NCBI RefSeq assembly: GCF_020881035.1
Contig: NZ_JAJITC010000011.1
Span: forward strand, 1 to 64,000
Direction: 5' to 3'
Length of the DNA stretch: 64,000 nucleotides
DNA from: Paraburkholderia translucens
GTDB taxonomy: Bacteria > Pseudomonadota > Gammaproteobacteria > Burkholderiales > Burkholderiaceae
The stretch's first letter is position 1; each line of letters starts with the position of its first letter. This document shows, one piece after another, positions 36,205 through 45,122 of this stretch. The notes under the pieces were generated by a model. The model did not search any database. It saw only the letters and a list, made by a program, of their open reading frames with translations, and had not been told where the DNA came from. Position numbers and translations under genes: made by a program.

Positions 36205-36918
36205 ATGACGATGTCCGTGAAGAAAGCAATGATTTTCGCCGCGGGCCGCGGCGAGCGCATGCGCCCGTTGACCGACGCGTGCCCGAAGCCTTTGCTCGAA
36301 GTCGGCGGCAAGCCGCTGATCGTGTGGCAGATCGAACGGCTCGCGCGGGCCGGCATCCGCAGCATCGTGATCAATCATGCGTGGCTCGGTGCGCAGCTCG
36401 AAGACGCGCTCGGCGACGGTTCGCGCTGGCAGGTCGAGTTGCGTTACTCGCCCGAGCACGAGGCGCTGGAGACCGCGGGCGGCATCGCACAGGCGCTGCC
36501 GCTACTGACCGACGACGGCGCGGATCAAGTTTTCGTCGCGGTGGCCGGTGACGTGTACACCGAATACGATTACGCCGCGCTGCACGCGCGCGCCGGCGGG
36601 TTGAAGGCGCTGCCCGAGCCCGGCATGCATCTGGTGATGGTACCGAACCCAGTGTTTCACCCGAACGGCGACTTCGGTCTCGTCAACGGCATGCTGTCGC
36701 TCGAATCGCAGCCCCGCCTCACGTTCGGCAGTTTCGGGCTGTACGACACCCGCATGTTCCGCGATCTGCCGCGCGGCACGCGCCGCGCGCTGAGCCCGTA
36801 CTACCGCGAGACGATCGCGCGTGGTCTCGCGAGCGGCGAGCTGTATGAAGGCTTGTGGGAGAACGTCGGCACGCAGGCGCAACTGGACGCACTCGATCAA
36901 CTGCTGCGCGCGCGCTGA
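36205..36918 (+). CDS. murU: N-acetylmuramate alpha-1-phosphate uridylyltransferase MurU
   Basis: 237-residue nucleotidyltransferase with the signature AAGRGERMRPLT...KPLLEVGGKPLI (12-38, split here), the sugar-1-phosphate nucleotidyltransferase fold of RfbA/GlmU type. Following AmgK it converts MurNAc-1-phosphate and UTP to UDP-MurNAc. It starts 3 bp after amgK, so the two are coupled. It converges with the ABC exporter gene, only 3 bp between stops. Confidence 0.88.
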   Translation: MTMSVKKAMIFAAGRGERMRPLTDACPKPLLEVGGKPLIVWQIERLARAGIRSIVINHAWLGAQLEDALGDGSRWQVELRYSPEHEALETAGGIAQALPLLTDDGADQVFVAVAGDVYTEYDYAALHARAGGLKALPEPGMHLVMVPNPVFHPNGDFGLVNGMLSLESQPRLTFGSFGLYDTRMFRDLPRGTRRALSPYYRETIARGLASGELYEGLWENVGTQAQLDALDQLLRAR

Positions 36919-36921
36919 GCT

Positions 36922-38820
36922 TCACTTCGCCGCGCTCTCTCCGGCGCCGACCGCTTCCGCCCTCTCCGCCGCGTCCGTGGTCTGCGCGGCGCGCTGTTGC
37001 AATGCCCACATCTGCGCGAACAGGCCGTTCGCGCGCAATAGCTCGGCATGCGTGCCGCGCTCGACGATGCGCCCCTTGTCCATCACGATGATCTGCTGCG
37101 CGTGCACGACCGTCGAGAGCCGGTGCGCGATGATCAGCGTCGTGCGTTCGCGCGCGATCTGGTCGAGCTCGTGCTGGATCGCGCGCTCGGAGCGCGAGTC
37201 GAGCGCGGACGTCGCTTCGTCGAACAGCAGGATCGGCGGATTCTTGAGGATGGTCCGCGCGATCGCGACGCGCTGCTTTTCACCGCCGGAGAGCTTGAGC
37301 CCGCGCTCGCCGACCGGCGTGTCATAGCCCTTCGGTAAGCTCTCGATGAACTCGTGGATATGCGCGGCGCGCGCCGCCGCGACCACCTCGTCGCGCGTCG
37401 CCGACGGCCGCCCGTACGCGATGTTGTAATAGATAGAGTCGTTGAACAGCACCGTGTCCTGCGGCACGATGCCGATCGACGCGCGCAGCGAGTCCTGCGT
37501 GACGTCGCGAATATCCTGCCCGTCGATGCGGATCGCACCGCCCGTCGCGCGGTCGAGATCGTAGAAACGGAACAGCAGCCGCGCGAGCGTCGACTTGCCC
37601 GAGCCGCTATGGCCGACCACCGCCGTCGTCGTGCCCGCCGCGATCGTGAAGCTCACGTCGTGCAGAATCGCGCGCGAAGGCTCGTATGAGAAGCTCACAT
37701 TGTCGAAGCGCACCTGCCCCCCGCTCACCCGCAAGGCCACCGCGTTGGGCGCGTCGGGCACCTCCTGCGGCGCGCCGAGCAGCGAGAACATGCGGTCCAT
37801 GTCGGTCAGACTCTGCTTCAGCTCGCGATAGACCACACCGAGAAAATTCAGCGGAATATAAAGCTGCAGCATGAACGTGTTGATCAGCACGAGATCGCCG
37901 AGCGTCAGGCGCCCGGCCATCACCCCCAGGGTCGCGCGCCACAGGATGAACACGAGCCCCGTGCCGATGATCGCCTGCTGCCCGAAGTTCAGCGCCGACA
38001 GCGAACGCTGCGACTTGATCGCCGCCGCGCGATAGCGCTTCAGGTTTTCGTCGTAACGGCGCGCCTCCCACTCTTCGTTGCCGAAGTACTTGACGGTCTC
38101 GTAGTTGAGCAGCGAGTCGATCGCGCGCGAATTCGCCTTCGAATCGAGCTCGTTCATCGTGCGGCGAAAGTGCGTGCGCCACTCCGTGACCTTCACCGTG
38201 AATGCGATGTACACAGCGAGGGCGATGAACGTGACGATCGCGTAATAGGCCTCGTATTTGACGACGAAAAAGCCGAGCACGAGCCCGACTTCGACGAGCG
38301 TCGGCAGGATGCTGTACAGCGAATAGGAAATCAGTTGGGTGATGCCGCGCGTGCCGCGTTCGATATCGCGCGACATGCCGCCCGTCTGCCGCTCCAGATG
38401 GAAGCGCAGCGACAGCCCATGCAGATGGCGGAACACCTTGAGCGCGAGCTGGCGCACCGCGCTTTCGGTCACCTTCGAAAACAGGATCTCACGCAGCTCG
38501 GTGAAAAACGAAGTGGACAGCCGCACCACCGCATACGCGACCACCAGCAGGCCGACGCCGCCGAGCAGCACGATGCCGGGCGCGTCCTGCGCGCGGCCGA
38601 GCGCGGTCAGATGCCGGACCGACGCGAGACTGTCGACGATGTGCTTCATCACGATCGGCACGCCGAGATTCGCGACTTTCGCGCCGATCAGGCAGCCGAG
38701 CGCGAAGCCGACCCGCCATTTGTAGGTCGCGAGATACGGCAGCAGCGACAGGATCGTCTGCCAGTCGTTGCGGGGTTGGGTGGAGATCGGCGAGGGTTCG
38801 GACGGAAGCGAGCGGCGCAT
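36922..38820 (-). CDS. ABC exporter, ATM1/HMT1-type (fused membrane and ATPase domains)
   Basis: 632 residues: six membrane helices in an exporter fold (about 35-340) and a nucleotide-binding domain with Walker A GHSGSGKST (about 403), signature LSGGEKQR and Walker B ILLFDE. Similarity is to ATM1/HMT1-type half transporters, which in mitochondria and bacteria export glutathione-linked sulfur or metal species as homodimers. The start MRRSLPSEP at 38820 is preferred; the frame extends to 38985 into the region shared with the divergent thioesterase promoter. Substrate is uncertain. Confidence 0.88.
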   Translation of the reverse strand: MRRSLPSEPSPISTQPRNDWQTILSLLPYLATYKWRVGFALGCLIGAKVANLGVPIVMKHIVDSLASVRHLTALGRAQDAPGIVLLGGVGLLVVAYAVVRLSTSFFTELREILFSKVTESAVRQLALKVFRHLHGLSLRFHLERQTGGMSRDIERGTRGITQLISYSLYSILPTLVEVGLVLGFFVVKYEAYYAIVTFIALAVYIAFTVKVTEWRTHFRRTMNELDSKANSRAIDSLLNYETVKYFGNEEWEARRYDENLKRYRAAAIKSQRSLSALNFGQQAIIGTGLVFILWRATLGVMAGRLTLGDLVLINTFMLQLYIPLNFLGVVYRELKQSLTDMDRMFSLLGAPQEVPDAPNAVALRVSGGQVRFDNVSFSYEPSRAILHDVSFTIAAGTTTAVVGHSGSGKSTLARLLFRFYDLDRATGGAIRIDGQDIRDVTQDSLRASIGIVPQDTVLFNDSIYYNIAYGRPSATRDEVVAAARAAHIHEFIESLPKGYDTPVGERGLKLSGGEKQRVAIARTILKNPPILLFDEATSALDSRSERAIQHELDQIARERTTLIIAHRLSTVVHAQQIIVMDKGRIVERGTHAELLRANGLFAQMWALQQRAAQTTDAAERAEAVGAGESAAK

Positions 38821-39017
38821 GGATCGTGGAGAGAGGACGGAACTGCCGGAGTTCGCAGCGGCGCGCGGCTCGCGCGCTTCACTGGGCGCTTTCCCGTACA
38901 ATTCCCGAACTTTGTATTGTCGCAGAAGCCGGCTGGCGGCGCTTCTCATGGCCCACGGTCGAGCCGGTCCAGCCCAGTACGGCAATCTGCGCGAGCACGT
39001 TTCTCAAGGATGTCCCA

Positions 39018-39413
39018 ATGACCGATTCTCTTAAACTTCCGTCCAAGCCCTGCGCGCTGCGCGTGATGCCGCAGCCCTCGGACGCGAACATTCACGGCGA
39101 CGTGTTCGGCGGCTGGATCATGGCGCAGGTCGATATCGCCGGCTCGATTCCGGCAAGCCGTCGCGCAAACGGTCGCGTCGCAACGATCGCGGTCAATTCG
39201 TTCCTCTTCAAGCAACCGGTGTTCGTGGGCGATCTGCTGAGCTTTTACGCGGATGTCGTGAAGACCGGCAATACTTCGATAACGGTGTCGGTCGAGGTCT
39301 ACGCGCAGCGGATGAGCGCCACCCAGGAAGTCGTCAAGGTCACGGAAGCGATCCTCACCTACGTCGCCACCGACAGCGATCGTCGTCCGCGTGCGCTGCC
39401 CGTGCTGGACTGA
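39018..39413 (+). CDS. yciA: YciA-type acyl-CoA thioesterase
   Basis: 131-residue hot-dog fold protein. The segment ANIHGDVFGGWIMAQVDIA contains the conserved N..HG.....G...D pattern of YciA/acyl-CoA hydrolases (catalytic Asp in the hot-dog helix). It hydrolyses a broad range of acyl-CoAs in the cytoplasm. AAGGA precedes the ATG at good spacing. Transcribed divergently from the ABC exporter and followed, after 122 bp, by a GST gene in the same direction. Confidence 0.9.
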   Translation: MTDSLKLPSKPCALRVMPQPSDANIHGDVFGGWIMAQVDIAGSIPASRRANGRVATIAVNSFLFKQPVFVGDLLSFYADVVKTGNTSITVSVEVYAQRMSATQEVVKVTEAILTYVATDSDRRPRALPVLD

Positions 39414-39535
39414 GCCGCCGAGGATGCTTAAGCTAGCGATTCCACGCGTCATGCGCCGCGCCGCCAGCTAGCCGATTCAGCCGCCTGGCGCGCGAGGCGC
39501 TGCCGCCCGATTGTCGATCTTCTAACGGAAACGAG

Positions 39536-40147
39536 ATGAAACTGATCGGAATGCTCGACTCGCCCTATGTGCGGCGTGTCGCCATCTGCATGAAGCTGCT
39601 CGAGCTCGACTTCGAACACGAGTCGATTTCGGTATTCCGCACCTACGAACAGTTCGCGAAGATCAACCCGGTCGTCAAGGCGCCGACGCTCGTCGCCGGC
39701 AACGGCGCGACCCTGATGGACTCGACGGTGATCCTGCAGTATCTCGCGACGCTCGCCGGTCCCAGCCCGCTGTTCCCGACGCAAGCCGACGCGGCATTGC
39801 GCGCCGCGCGTCTGACCGGCCTCGCGCTCGCCGCGTGCGAAAAGAGCGTGCAGATCGTCTACGAGCGCAATCTGCGGCCGCAGGACAAGCAGTATGAACC
39901 GTGGGTCGAGCGCGTGCGCACGCAATTGTTCGCCGCTTACGACGAACTCGAACGCGAGTTGGGCAAAGCGCCGCTGCCCGATACTCCGGAGCAATTCACC
40001 GCGGCGGACGTGGCGGTCGCCGTCGCGTGGCAGTTCACCCACATGATGCTGCCGCAGCTGGTCAGCAAGGCAGATCATCCGCGGCTCGAGCAGTTTTCCG
40101 CATTCGCGGAGAGCCTGCCGGTCTTCAAGGACACGCCGGCGCAATGA
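39536..40147 (+). CDS. Glutathione S-transferase family protein
   Basis: 203 residues: an N-terminal thioredoxin-like domain (MKLIGMLDSPYVRRVAI, about 1-78; the active-site position is likely the serine in SPYVRR) and an all-helical C-terminal domain (about 88-200). PTLVAGNGATLMDSTVIL carries the cis-Pro and the glutathione-binding Asp-Ser. The actual substrate is unknown; many such bacterial proteins detoxify or isomerise glutathione conjugates. A GC-rich stem (40166-40172 with 40193-40199) after the stop has no T tract. Confidence 0.88.
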   Translation: MKLIGMLDSPYVRRVAICMKLLELDFEHESISVFRTYEQFAKINPVVKAPTLVAGNGATLMDSTVILQYLATLAGPSPLFPTQADAALRAARLTGLALAACEKSVQIVYERNLRPQDKQYEPWVERVRTQLFAAYDELERELGKAPLPDTPEQFTAADVAVAVAWQFTHMMLPQLVSKADHPRLEQFSAFAESLPVFKDTPAQ

Positions 40148-40200
40148 CCGGCGTTTGACTCAGCACGGGGCGAGAGGGGCCATTGCGCGTCACGCCCCGC

Positions 40201-43200
40201 TCACGCCGGCTCCAGCTCCCGCACCAACCCGCCGTGCAGCAACTCCGAAATCGCTTCGGTCGATAGCGGTCTCGCGAAGTAATAGCCCTGCATCTCATCG
40301 CACGCGCGTTCCCTCAGGAAGTCGAGTTGGGCGGACGTCTCCACGCCCTCGGCGATCACCTGCAGTTTCAGCGAGTGTGCGAGCGCGATGATCGCCGACG
40401 TGATGGTCTCGTCGTCGCCCGACACGCCGATATCCGACACGAACGAGCGGTCGATCTTCAAGCGGTCCACCGGGAAGCGCTTCAGATAGCTGAGGCTCGA
40501 ATAGCCGGTGCCGAAGTCGTCGATCGCGAGACCGATGCCGAGCGCGTGCAGTTCCTCGAGCATCGACACCGCTTCTTCCGCGTTGCGCATGATCGTGCTT
40601 TCGGTCAGCTCGAGTTCGAGATACTTCGGTTCGAGCCCGGTCTCGGCGAGCACCTGCATCACGAGCTTCGCGATGTCGCGCTGCTGAAACACCCGCGCCG
40701 ACAGGTTGACCGACACACGTGCCGGCGGCAGTCCCTGGTCCTGCCACGCCTTGTTCTGACGACACGCCTCGCGCAGCACCCATTCCGACAGCGGCCCAAT
40801 CAGCCCGCTCTCCTCGGCGAGCGGAATAAACGACGACGGCGGCACGAGCCCGACCTCGGGATCGTGCCAGCGCACCAGTGCTTCGATCCCGACGATCTGT
40901 CCGCTGCCGATATCGACCTGGGGCTGATAGTGCAACAGGAACTCGTTGTCGCGCAGCGCGCGGCGCAGGCGTCGGTCGAAATTCAGGCGCGCGCCCGCGC
41001 TCGCATTCATCTCCGGCTGATAGAACTGGAAGGTGTTGCGGCCCATGTCCTTCGCGCGATACATCGCGACGTCGGCCTTTTTCATCAGCGTCTCGGCGTC
41101 GTCGCCATCCTGCGGGAACACGCTCGCGCCCATGCTGCAGCCGACGTACAGCTCGGTGCCGTCGAGCCACACCGGCTCGGCGATCGACGCTCGCACGCGC
41201 TCCATCCACGCAATCAGTGATTGCTCGTCGTCGACGTCGGTCATCACGATCACGAACTCGTCGCCGCCGTGGCGTGCGACCGTGTCGGTGGTGCGCGAGC
41301 AGCGCGCGAGCCGTTCGGCGACCACGCTGAGCAGACGGTCGCCTACGCTGTGGCCGAGGCTGTCGTTGACGTTCTTGAAGCCATCAAGATCGAGGAACAC
41401 GACCGCGACGCCCGCTTGATGCCGCTGGGCGACGACGAGTGCATGTTCGAGCCTGTCGCGCAGCAGGTTGCGATTCGGCAGCCGCGTGAGGCCGTCATAG
41501 TTGGCCTGATATTCGAGCTGCTCCTGATAGCGGATCAGCTCGGTCACGTCGTTGATGACGCCGATATGATGGGTGATCACGCCGTCCGTGTCCGGCACCG
41601 GCGCGATGAACAGCTGATTCCAGAACAGCGCGCCGTCCTTGCGATAATTGCGCACCACGGCGCTGACCTCACGGTTAGCCGCGAGCGCCTCGCGGATCAA
41701 GGCGACGCCCTCCTGGTCCCGGTCGTCGCGTTGCAGCACGCGGCAGTCCTGGCCGATCACTTCGGCGGGATCGTAGCCGGTGATGCGCATGAACGCCGGA
41801 TTCACGTATTCGATCAGATTGCCCGACGGCGACGGCGCGGTAATCAAAATCGCGTTGACGCTCGCGTCGAGCGCACGGCTTTGCAGACGCAGCGCGAGAT
41901 CGGCACGCTTGCGCTCAGTGATGTCGGTGTACGAGCCGAGCACCCCGATCACCTGACCGTCGCCGTCGGTGAAGGGCAGCTTGCTCACGACCCTCGTACG
42001 ATGGACGCCGTCGATCACGAAGTCGACCTCGAAGTTCATCTTCGGCACGCCGGTGCTCGCGACTTCGTGGTCGTGCTCGTTCAGCAGATTGGCGAACGCG
42101 CGCCACGGCAGCTCGGCGTCGCTCTTGCCGACCACCTGCTCGGGATACGCGAGCCCCGCGTCACGAGCGAACGCCATGTTGCAGCCAAGGTAGCGCGAAT
42201 TCAGATCCTTCCAGAAAATGCGCTGCGGAATGTTGTCGATCACCGCTTCGAGCATCTGGTTCGAACGCTGTGCTTCGGCTTCGGCGTTGATCTGGTCGGT
42301 CACGTCGTCCGCCAGCACGAAGGATGCGTCGCGGCCCATGAAATTCAGCGCGTGATACGACACGTTGACGCTGATGATCGAGCCGTCCTTGCGTTGATGC
42401 CGCCAGATGCCCGCCATCGTGTGGCTCTGGCGCAGTTCGGCGACGCGCTGCAGGTGCTTCTCGAGACGCGCGACTTCGGAGTCCGGGCGAATCGCGCGGA
42501 TCGTCATGCCCAGAAACTCGCTTTCCGTATAGCCGTATTGCTGGATCGCGGCCGCGTTGACGGCGAGAAAGCGCAGCGTGGCGCGGTCGAAGATGTACAT
42601 CGGTACCGAGTGATCGTCGAACAGGCTGCGAAAGCGGTCGTCGTTGCGCACCAGCGCGCGGGCGCTGCGCAGCTTCTTGCGCGCGCTGTTCTCGCGCGCG
42701 CCGAACGTGAAGAGCAGCAGCGTGCCGCCGCCGAGCATCGTCACGAGCAGCATGAACATCGCACGCTGGCTGTCGCTCGCCGATGCCGCGAGCGACGTCT
42801 GCAGCGAGCGGTCTTCCTCGCGGCGCAATGCGGCGAGCGCGGCTTCGACGCGCTCGAGCGCGGGGGCGAGATGCAAGCGGGAAGGTGGGGTGTCGAGGGC
42901 TGCCGCGCCGGGCGCTTCGCTGCCGTTGTTGCGCAGCGTGTCGTCGATATCTTGTTGCAGTTCCTGCCGCGCCGCGCTCAGGCTGGCTAGCGCGTCCGAC
43001 ATGCGCGGCTCGCTCGCCAGCTCGTCGCTCAGCGCGCGCTCGCGGTTCGCGAGCGCCTTCGTCATCGAATCGGCCGCGTCCGGCGGCGCCGGTTTGCCCG
43101 CTTCCTTCAGGCGGTGCAGCACGGCGAGCCCGTCATCGAGCACGGCGTGATACGCATCGAGATTCTGGCGCACGCTGGTCGAGCGCTGCAGGCGCTCGTC

Positions 43201-43311
43201 CGCATCGCGCTGCCCGCGAATCTGCGTGTACGCGACGAACGCGTTTGCACCGATCGCGATGACCACGACTGCAAGGTTGATCAGCAGCCGCTTCGATAAG
43301 AAAGGAATCAT
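40201..43311 (-). CDS. Membrane-bound PAS-GGDEF-EAL cyclic-di-GMP protein
   Basis: 1036 residues. Two membrane helices (about 8-28 and 187-207) bracket a ~155-residue periplasmic helical sensor, followed by three PAS-type domains (about 225-340, 350-470, 475-595), a GGDEF domain (intact GGDEF at 682-686) and an EAL domain (EAL at 810-812 in IEALVRW). Both catalytic signatures are kept, so it could make, degrade or switch between making and degrading c-di-GMP; EAL is often dominant in such hybrids. PAS domains suggest redox, heme or ligand sensing. Transcribed alone; an exact 14-bp tandem repeat lies upstream. Confidence 0.92.
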   Translation of the reverse strand: MIPFLSKRLLINLAVVVIAIGANAFVAYTQIRGQRDADERLQRSTSVRQNLDAYHAVLDDGLAVLHRLKEAGKPAPPDAADSMTKALANRERALSDELASEPRMSDALASLSAARQELQQDIDDTLRNNGSEAPGAAALDTPPSRLHLAPALERVEAALAALRREEDRSLQTSLAASASDSQRAMFMLLVTMLGGGTLLLFTFGARENSARKKLRSARALVRNDDRFRSLFDDHSVPMYIFDRATLRFLAVNAAAIQQYGYTESEFLGMTIRAIRPDSEVARLEKHLQRVAELRQSHTMAGIWRHQRKDGSIISVNVSYHALNFMGRDASFVLADDVTDQINAEAEAQRSNQMLEAVIDNIPQRIFWKDLNSRYLGCNMAFARDAGLAYPEQVVGKSDAELPWRAFANLLNEHDHEVASTGVPKMNFEVDFVIDGVHRTRVVSKLPFTDGDGQVIGVLGSYTDITERKRADLALRLQSRALDASVNAILITAPSPSGNLIEYVNPAFMRITGYDPAEVIGQDCRVLQRDDRDQEGVALIREALAANREVSAVVRNYRKDGALFWNQLFIAPVPDTDGVITHHIGVINDVTELIRYQEQLEYQANYDGLTRLPNRNLLRDRLEHALVVAQRHQAGVAVVFLDLDGFKNVNDSLGHSVGDRLLSVVAERLARCSRTTDTVARHGGDEFVIVMTDVDDEQSLIAWMERVRASIAEPVWLDGTELYVGCSMGASVFPQDGDDAETLMKKADVAMYRAKDMGRNTFQFYQPEMNASAGARLNFDRRLRRALRDNEFLLHYQPQVDIGSGQIVGIEALVRWHDPEVGLVPPSSFIPLAEESGLIGPLSEWVLREACRQNKAWQDQGLPPARVSVNLSARVFQQRDIAKLVMQVLAETGLEPKYLELELTESTIMRNAEEAVSMLEELHALGIGLAIDDFGTGYSSLSYLKRFPVDRLKIDRSFVSDIGVSGDDETITSAIIALAHSLKLQVIAEGVETSAQLDFLRERACDEMQGYYFARPLSTEAISELLHGGLVRELEPA

Positions 43312-43472
43312 GGGTTCCGAACGTCAATCGTTCCGAGGGCGGGAGCGCGTGCTAGCTGTCGGTGCGTCGGGCCGCATCGATGCAGGTCTTTTACGCGCCA
43401 TCCTTTGGATATCGGCAGCGTCCGGAAGCAAGTTGAGGGTTGGGGGTGAAAAAATATGAGGATTGGGTGAAA

Positions 43473-43551
43473 GGCCGCGCCTGGCCGGGGGCGCCTGGCC
43501 GGGGGCGCCTGGCCGGCCGCGCCTAGCCGGCAGCGCCTAGCCGGCCGCGCC
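43473..43551. repeat. 14-bp-period tandem repeat (minisatellite)
   Basis: The motif GCGCCT starts at 43477, 43491, 43505, 43519 and 43533 with GCGCC again at 43547, i.e. an exact 14-bp period (unit SSGCGCCTRGCCGG, five full copies and a partial one). It spans the gap between the GGDEF-EAL gene and the neighbouring gene and runs into the last codons and stop of the latter. Confidence 0.85.
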
Positions 43552-44013
43552 AAACTCCTTCATCGCCGGGAGGAAATCGTGGTTCGCCTCGGGCTTGCGC
43601 GACAGCTTCGCGAGCACGTAGCGCTTGAATGGATCGAGCCCGGCCCAGCACGCGACGCTCGGCGAGGCAAGACCGGCCAGCCCCGCCTGCTGCGCGACGC
43701 CTTCGGGCACGCTGTCGGTGCGCCGCCAGGCTGGCGACTCCTCCGGCGTGAACCACTCCGGTTCGATGTTCGCGTGGGTGCGCAGCATCTCGAACAGCGC
43801 GTGATCGAAATTCGGTTCGATCTGCGTGTCTTCGTCGACCGGGAAACGCGCGAGCAGCTTGCGGTCTTCGAGCGGCAGTTGCTGCCACTGCGCGAGCGTG
43901 ATGCGCAGCCCGAAACGGTCGAGATTGAAGCGCACCGACATGGGGATATACGTGAAATTCTCCGAAGACGCGACTTCGAAGTCGAACAGAAGCGGTGCTT
44001 CGTTGAGTCCCAT
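43537..44013 (-). CDS. Nitrate-reductase-associated conserved protein
   Basis: 158 residues, cytoplasmic, no recognised catalytic motif. Sequence features (LFDFEVASSENFTYIPMSVRF near the start) match a conserved family I know as nitrate reductase associated protein (TIGR02664), found next to molybdenum-enzyme genes. A strong AAGGAG ribosome site precedes the ATG. The stop codon and the last residues (GAAG) are built from a 14-bp tandem repeat, so the C-terminus may vary between strains. It diverges from fdhD, which fits a role linked to molybdoenzyme maturation; the molecular role is unknown. Confidence 0.75.
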   Translation of the reverse strand: MGLNEAPLLFDFEVASSENFTYIPMSVRFNLDRFGLRITLAQWQQLPLEDRKLLARFPVDEDTQIEPNFDHALFEMLRTHANIEPEWFTPEESPAWRRTDSVPEGVAQQAGLAGLASPSVACWAGLDPFKRYVLAKLSRKPEANHDFLPAMKEFGAAG

Positions 44014-44171
44014 GACAGTGCTCCTTGTCGGTATCGAACAGCGTGCGGGCGTCGCTTGAGGTATTTTAGAACCTTATTCGCGCGACAGCGGCCCGCGCGG
44101 CGCCTGCCGCGATGCACCCGGCGAGCCGGGCGGACCATTGAACGCGCGGCATGGCACAGGAGTAACGCAGC

Positions 44172-45056
44172 TTGAACAGACAGGAAAACGGGCGGGAAAA
44201 TGCTCAGGCGATCGGCCAGCCCCACGCTCTCGACACCGACGAACAACCCGGCGCGGTGCAACTCGAAGTGCGCCGTCGTCGCGGCACGGCGGTCGAAACC
44301 CTCATCGATCACGTCGCCCAGGAATGGCCGGTCGCACTCGTGTTCAACGGCATTTCACACGCGGTGATGATGTGCACGCCGCGCGATCTCGAAGCGTTCG
44401 CGGTCGGCTTCGCGATTTCGGAGGGGATCGTCTCGCGCGGCAGCGACATTCAGGACATCGAGGTCGAATTGCACGATCACGGCAATCTGCCGCATGCCGA
44501 GGTCCAGTTGCAGGTGGTACAGCAGGCGTTCGCCGGTCTGAAGGAAAAGCGCCGCGCGCTCGCCGGGCGCACCGGTTGCGGCGTGTGCGGGATCGAAAGC
44601 ATCGATCTGCTCGATCTGAAACCGCAGCGTGTACCCGACACCGGCTTTCTGCAGCGGCTTGCGCCCGACGCGATCGCGCGCGCCGCGCACGCGTTGCCCG
44701 AGCACCAGGCACTCACGCGTTTGACAGGCGGCTTGCATGCGGCCGCGTGGTGCGATGCGCAAGGCGCGGTCCGCTACGCGTTCGAGGACGTCGGCCGGCA
44801 CAACGCGCTCGACAAACTGATCGGCCAGCTCGTGCTCGAGCGTGTCGATACGCGCGACGGCTTCGTGTTTCTGTCGAGCCGCGCCAGCTACGAGCTGGTG
44901 CGCAAGGCCGCGCGCGTCGACGTGCCGATGGTCGCGACGATCTCGGCGCCGTCGTCGCTCGCCATTGCGATCGCGCGCGAGGCGGGTGTGCGGCTCGTGA
45001 GCTTCTGCCGCGAAGACGGCTACGTCGATTACGACACGTGGCAACCGCAGGCTTGA
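44172..45056 (+). CDS. fdhD: Formate dehydrogenase accessory sulfurtransferase FdhD
   Basis: 294 residues. The sulfur-carrying cysteines C136 and C139 (GRTGCGVCG) correspond to C121/C124 of E. coli FdhD, which passes sulfur from IscS to the bis-MGD molybdenum cofactor of formate dehydrogenases. VGRHNALDK and a nucleotide-like pocket are also present. The start is TTG at 44172 with an AGGAG element about ten bases upstream; no in-frame ATG is near. No formate dehydrogenase gene is in the window, so its client must be elsewhere. Divergent from the nitrate-reductase-associated gene. Confidence 0.92.
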   Translation: MNRQENGRENAQAIGQPHALDTDEQPGAVQLEVRRRRGTAVETLIDHVAQEWPVALVFNGISHAVMMCTPRDLEAFAVGFAISEGIVSRGSDIQDIEVELHDHGNLPHAEVQLQVVQQAFAGLKEKRRALAGRTGCGVCGIESIDLLDLKPQRVPDTGFLQRLAPDAIARAAHALPEHQALTRLTGGLHAAAWCDAQGAVRYAFEDVGRHNALDKLIGQLVLERVDTRDGFVFLSSRASYELVRKAARVDVPMVATISAPSSLAIAIAREAGVRLVSFCREDGYVDYDTWQPQA

Positions 45057-45122
45057 ACGGCTGAAGCGGCCAAGCGACGATTCACGGTTGATGCACTCGA
45101 ATCCCGCCGCGCCGCACGCCCC

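Noticed and set aside
40166..40199. GC-rich inverted repeat between the GST and GGDEF-EAL genes as a terminator
   Set aside because: A 7-bp stem with a 20-base loop and no T tract; too weak in GC-rich DNA to call.
41221..42990. 589-residue plus-strand frame opposite the GGDEF-EAL gene
   Set aside because: Antisense shadow of a gene with intact GGDEF and EAL motifs.
44138..45064. 308-residue frame on the same strand as fdhD, shifted by one frame
   Set aside because: FdhD carries the C136/C139 motif and family sequence; the other frame is Arg-rich noise.
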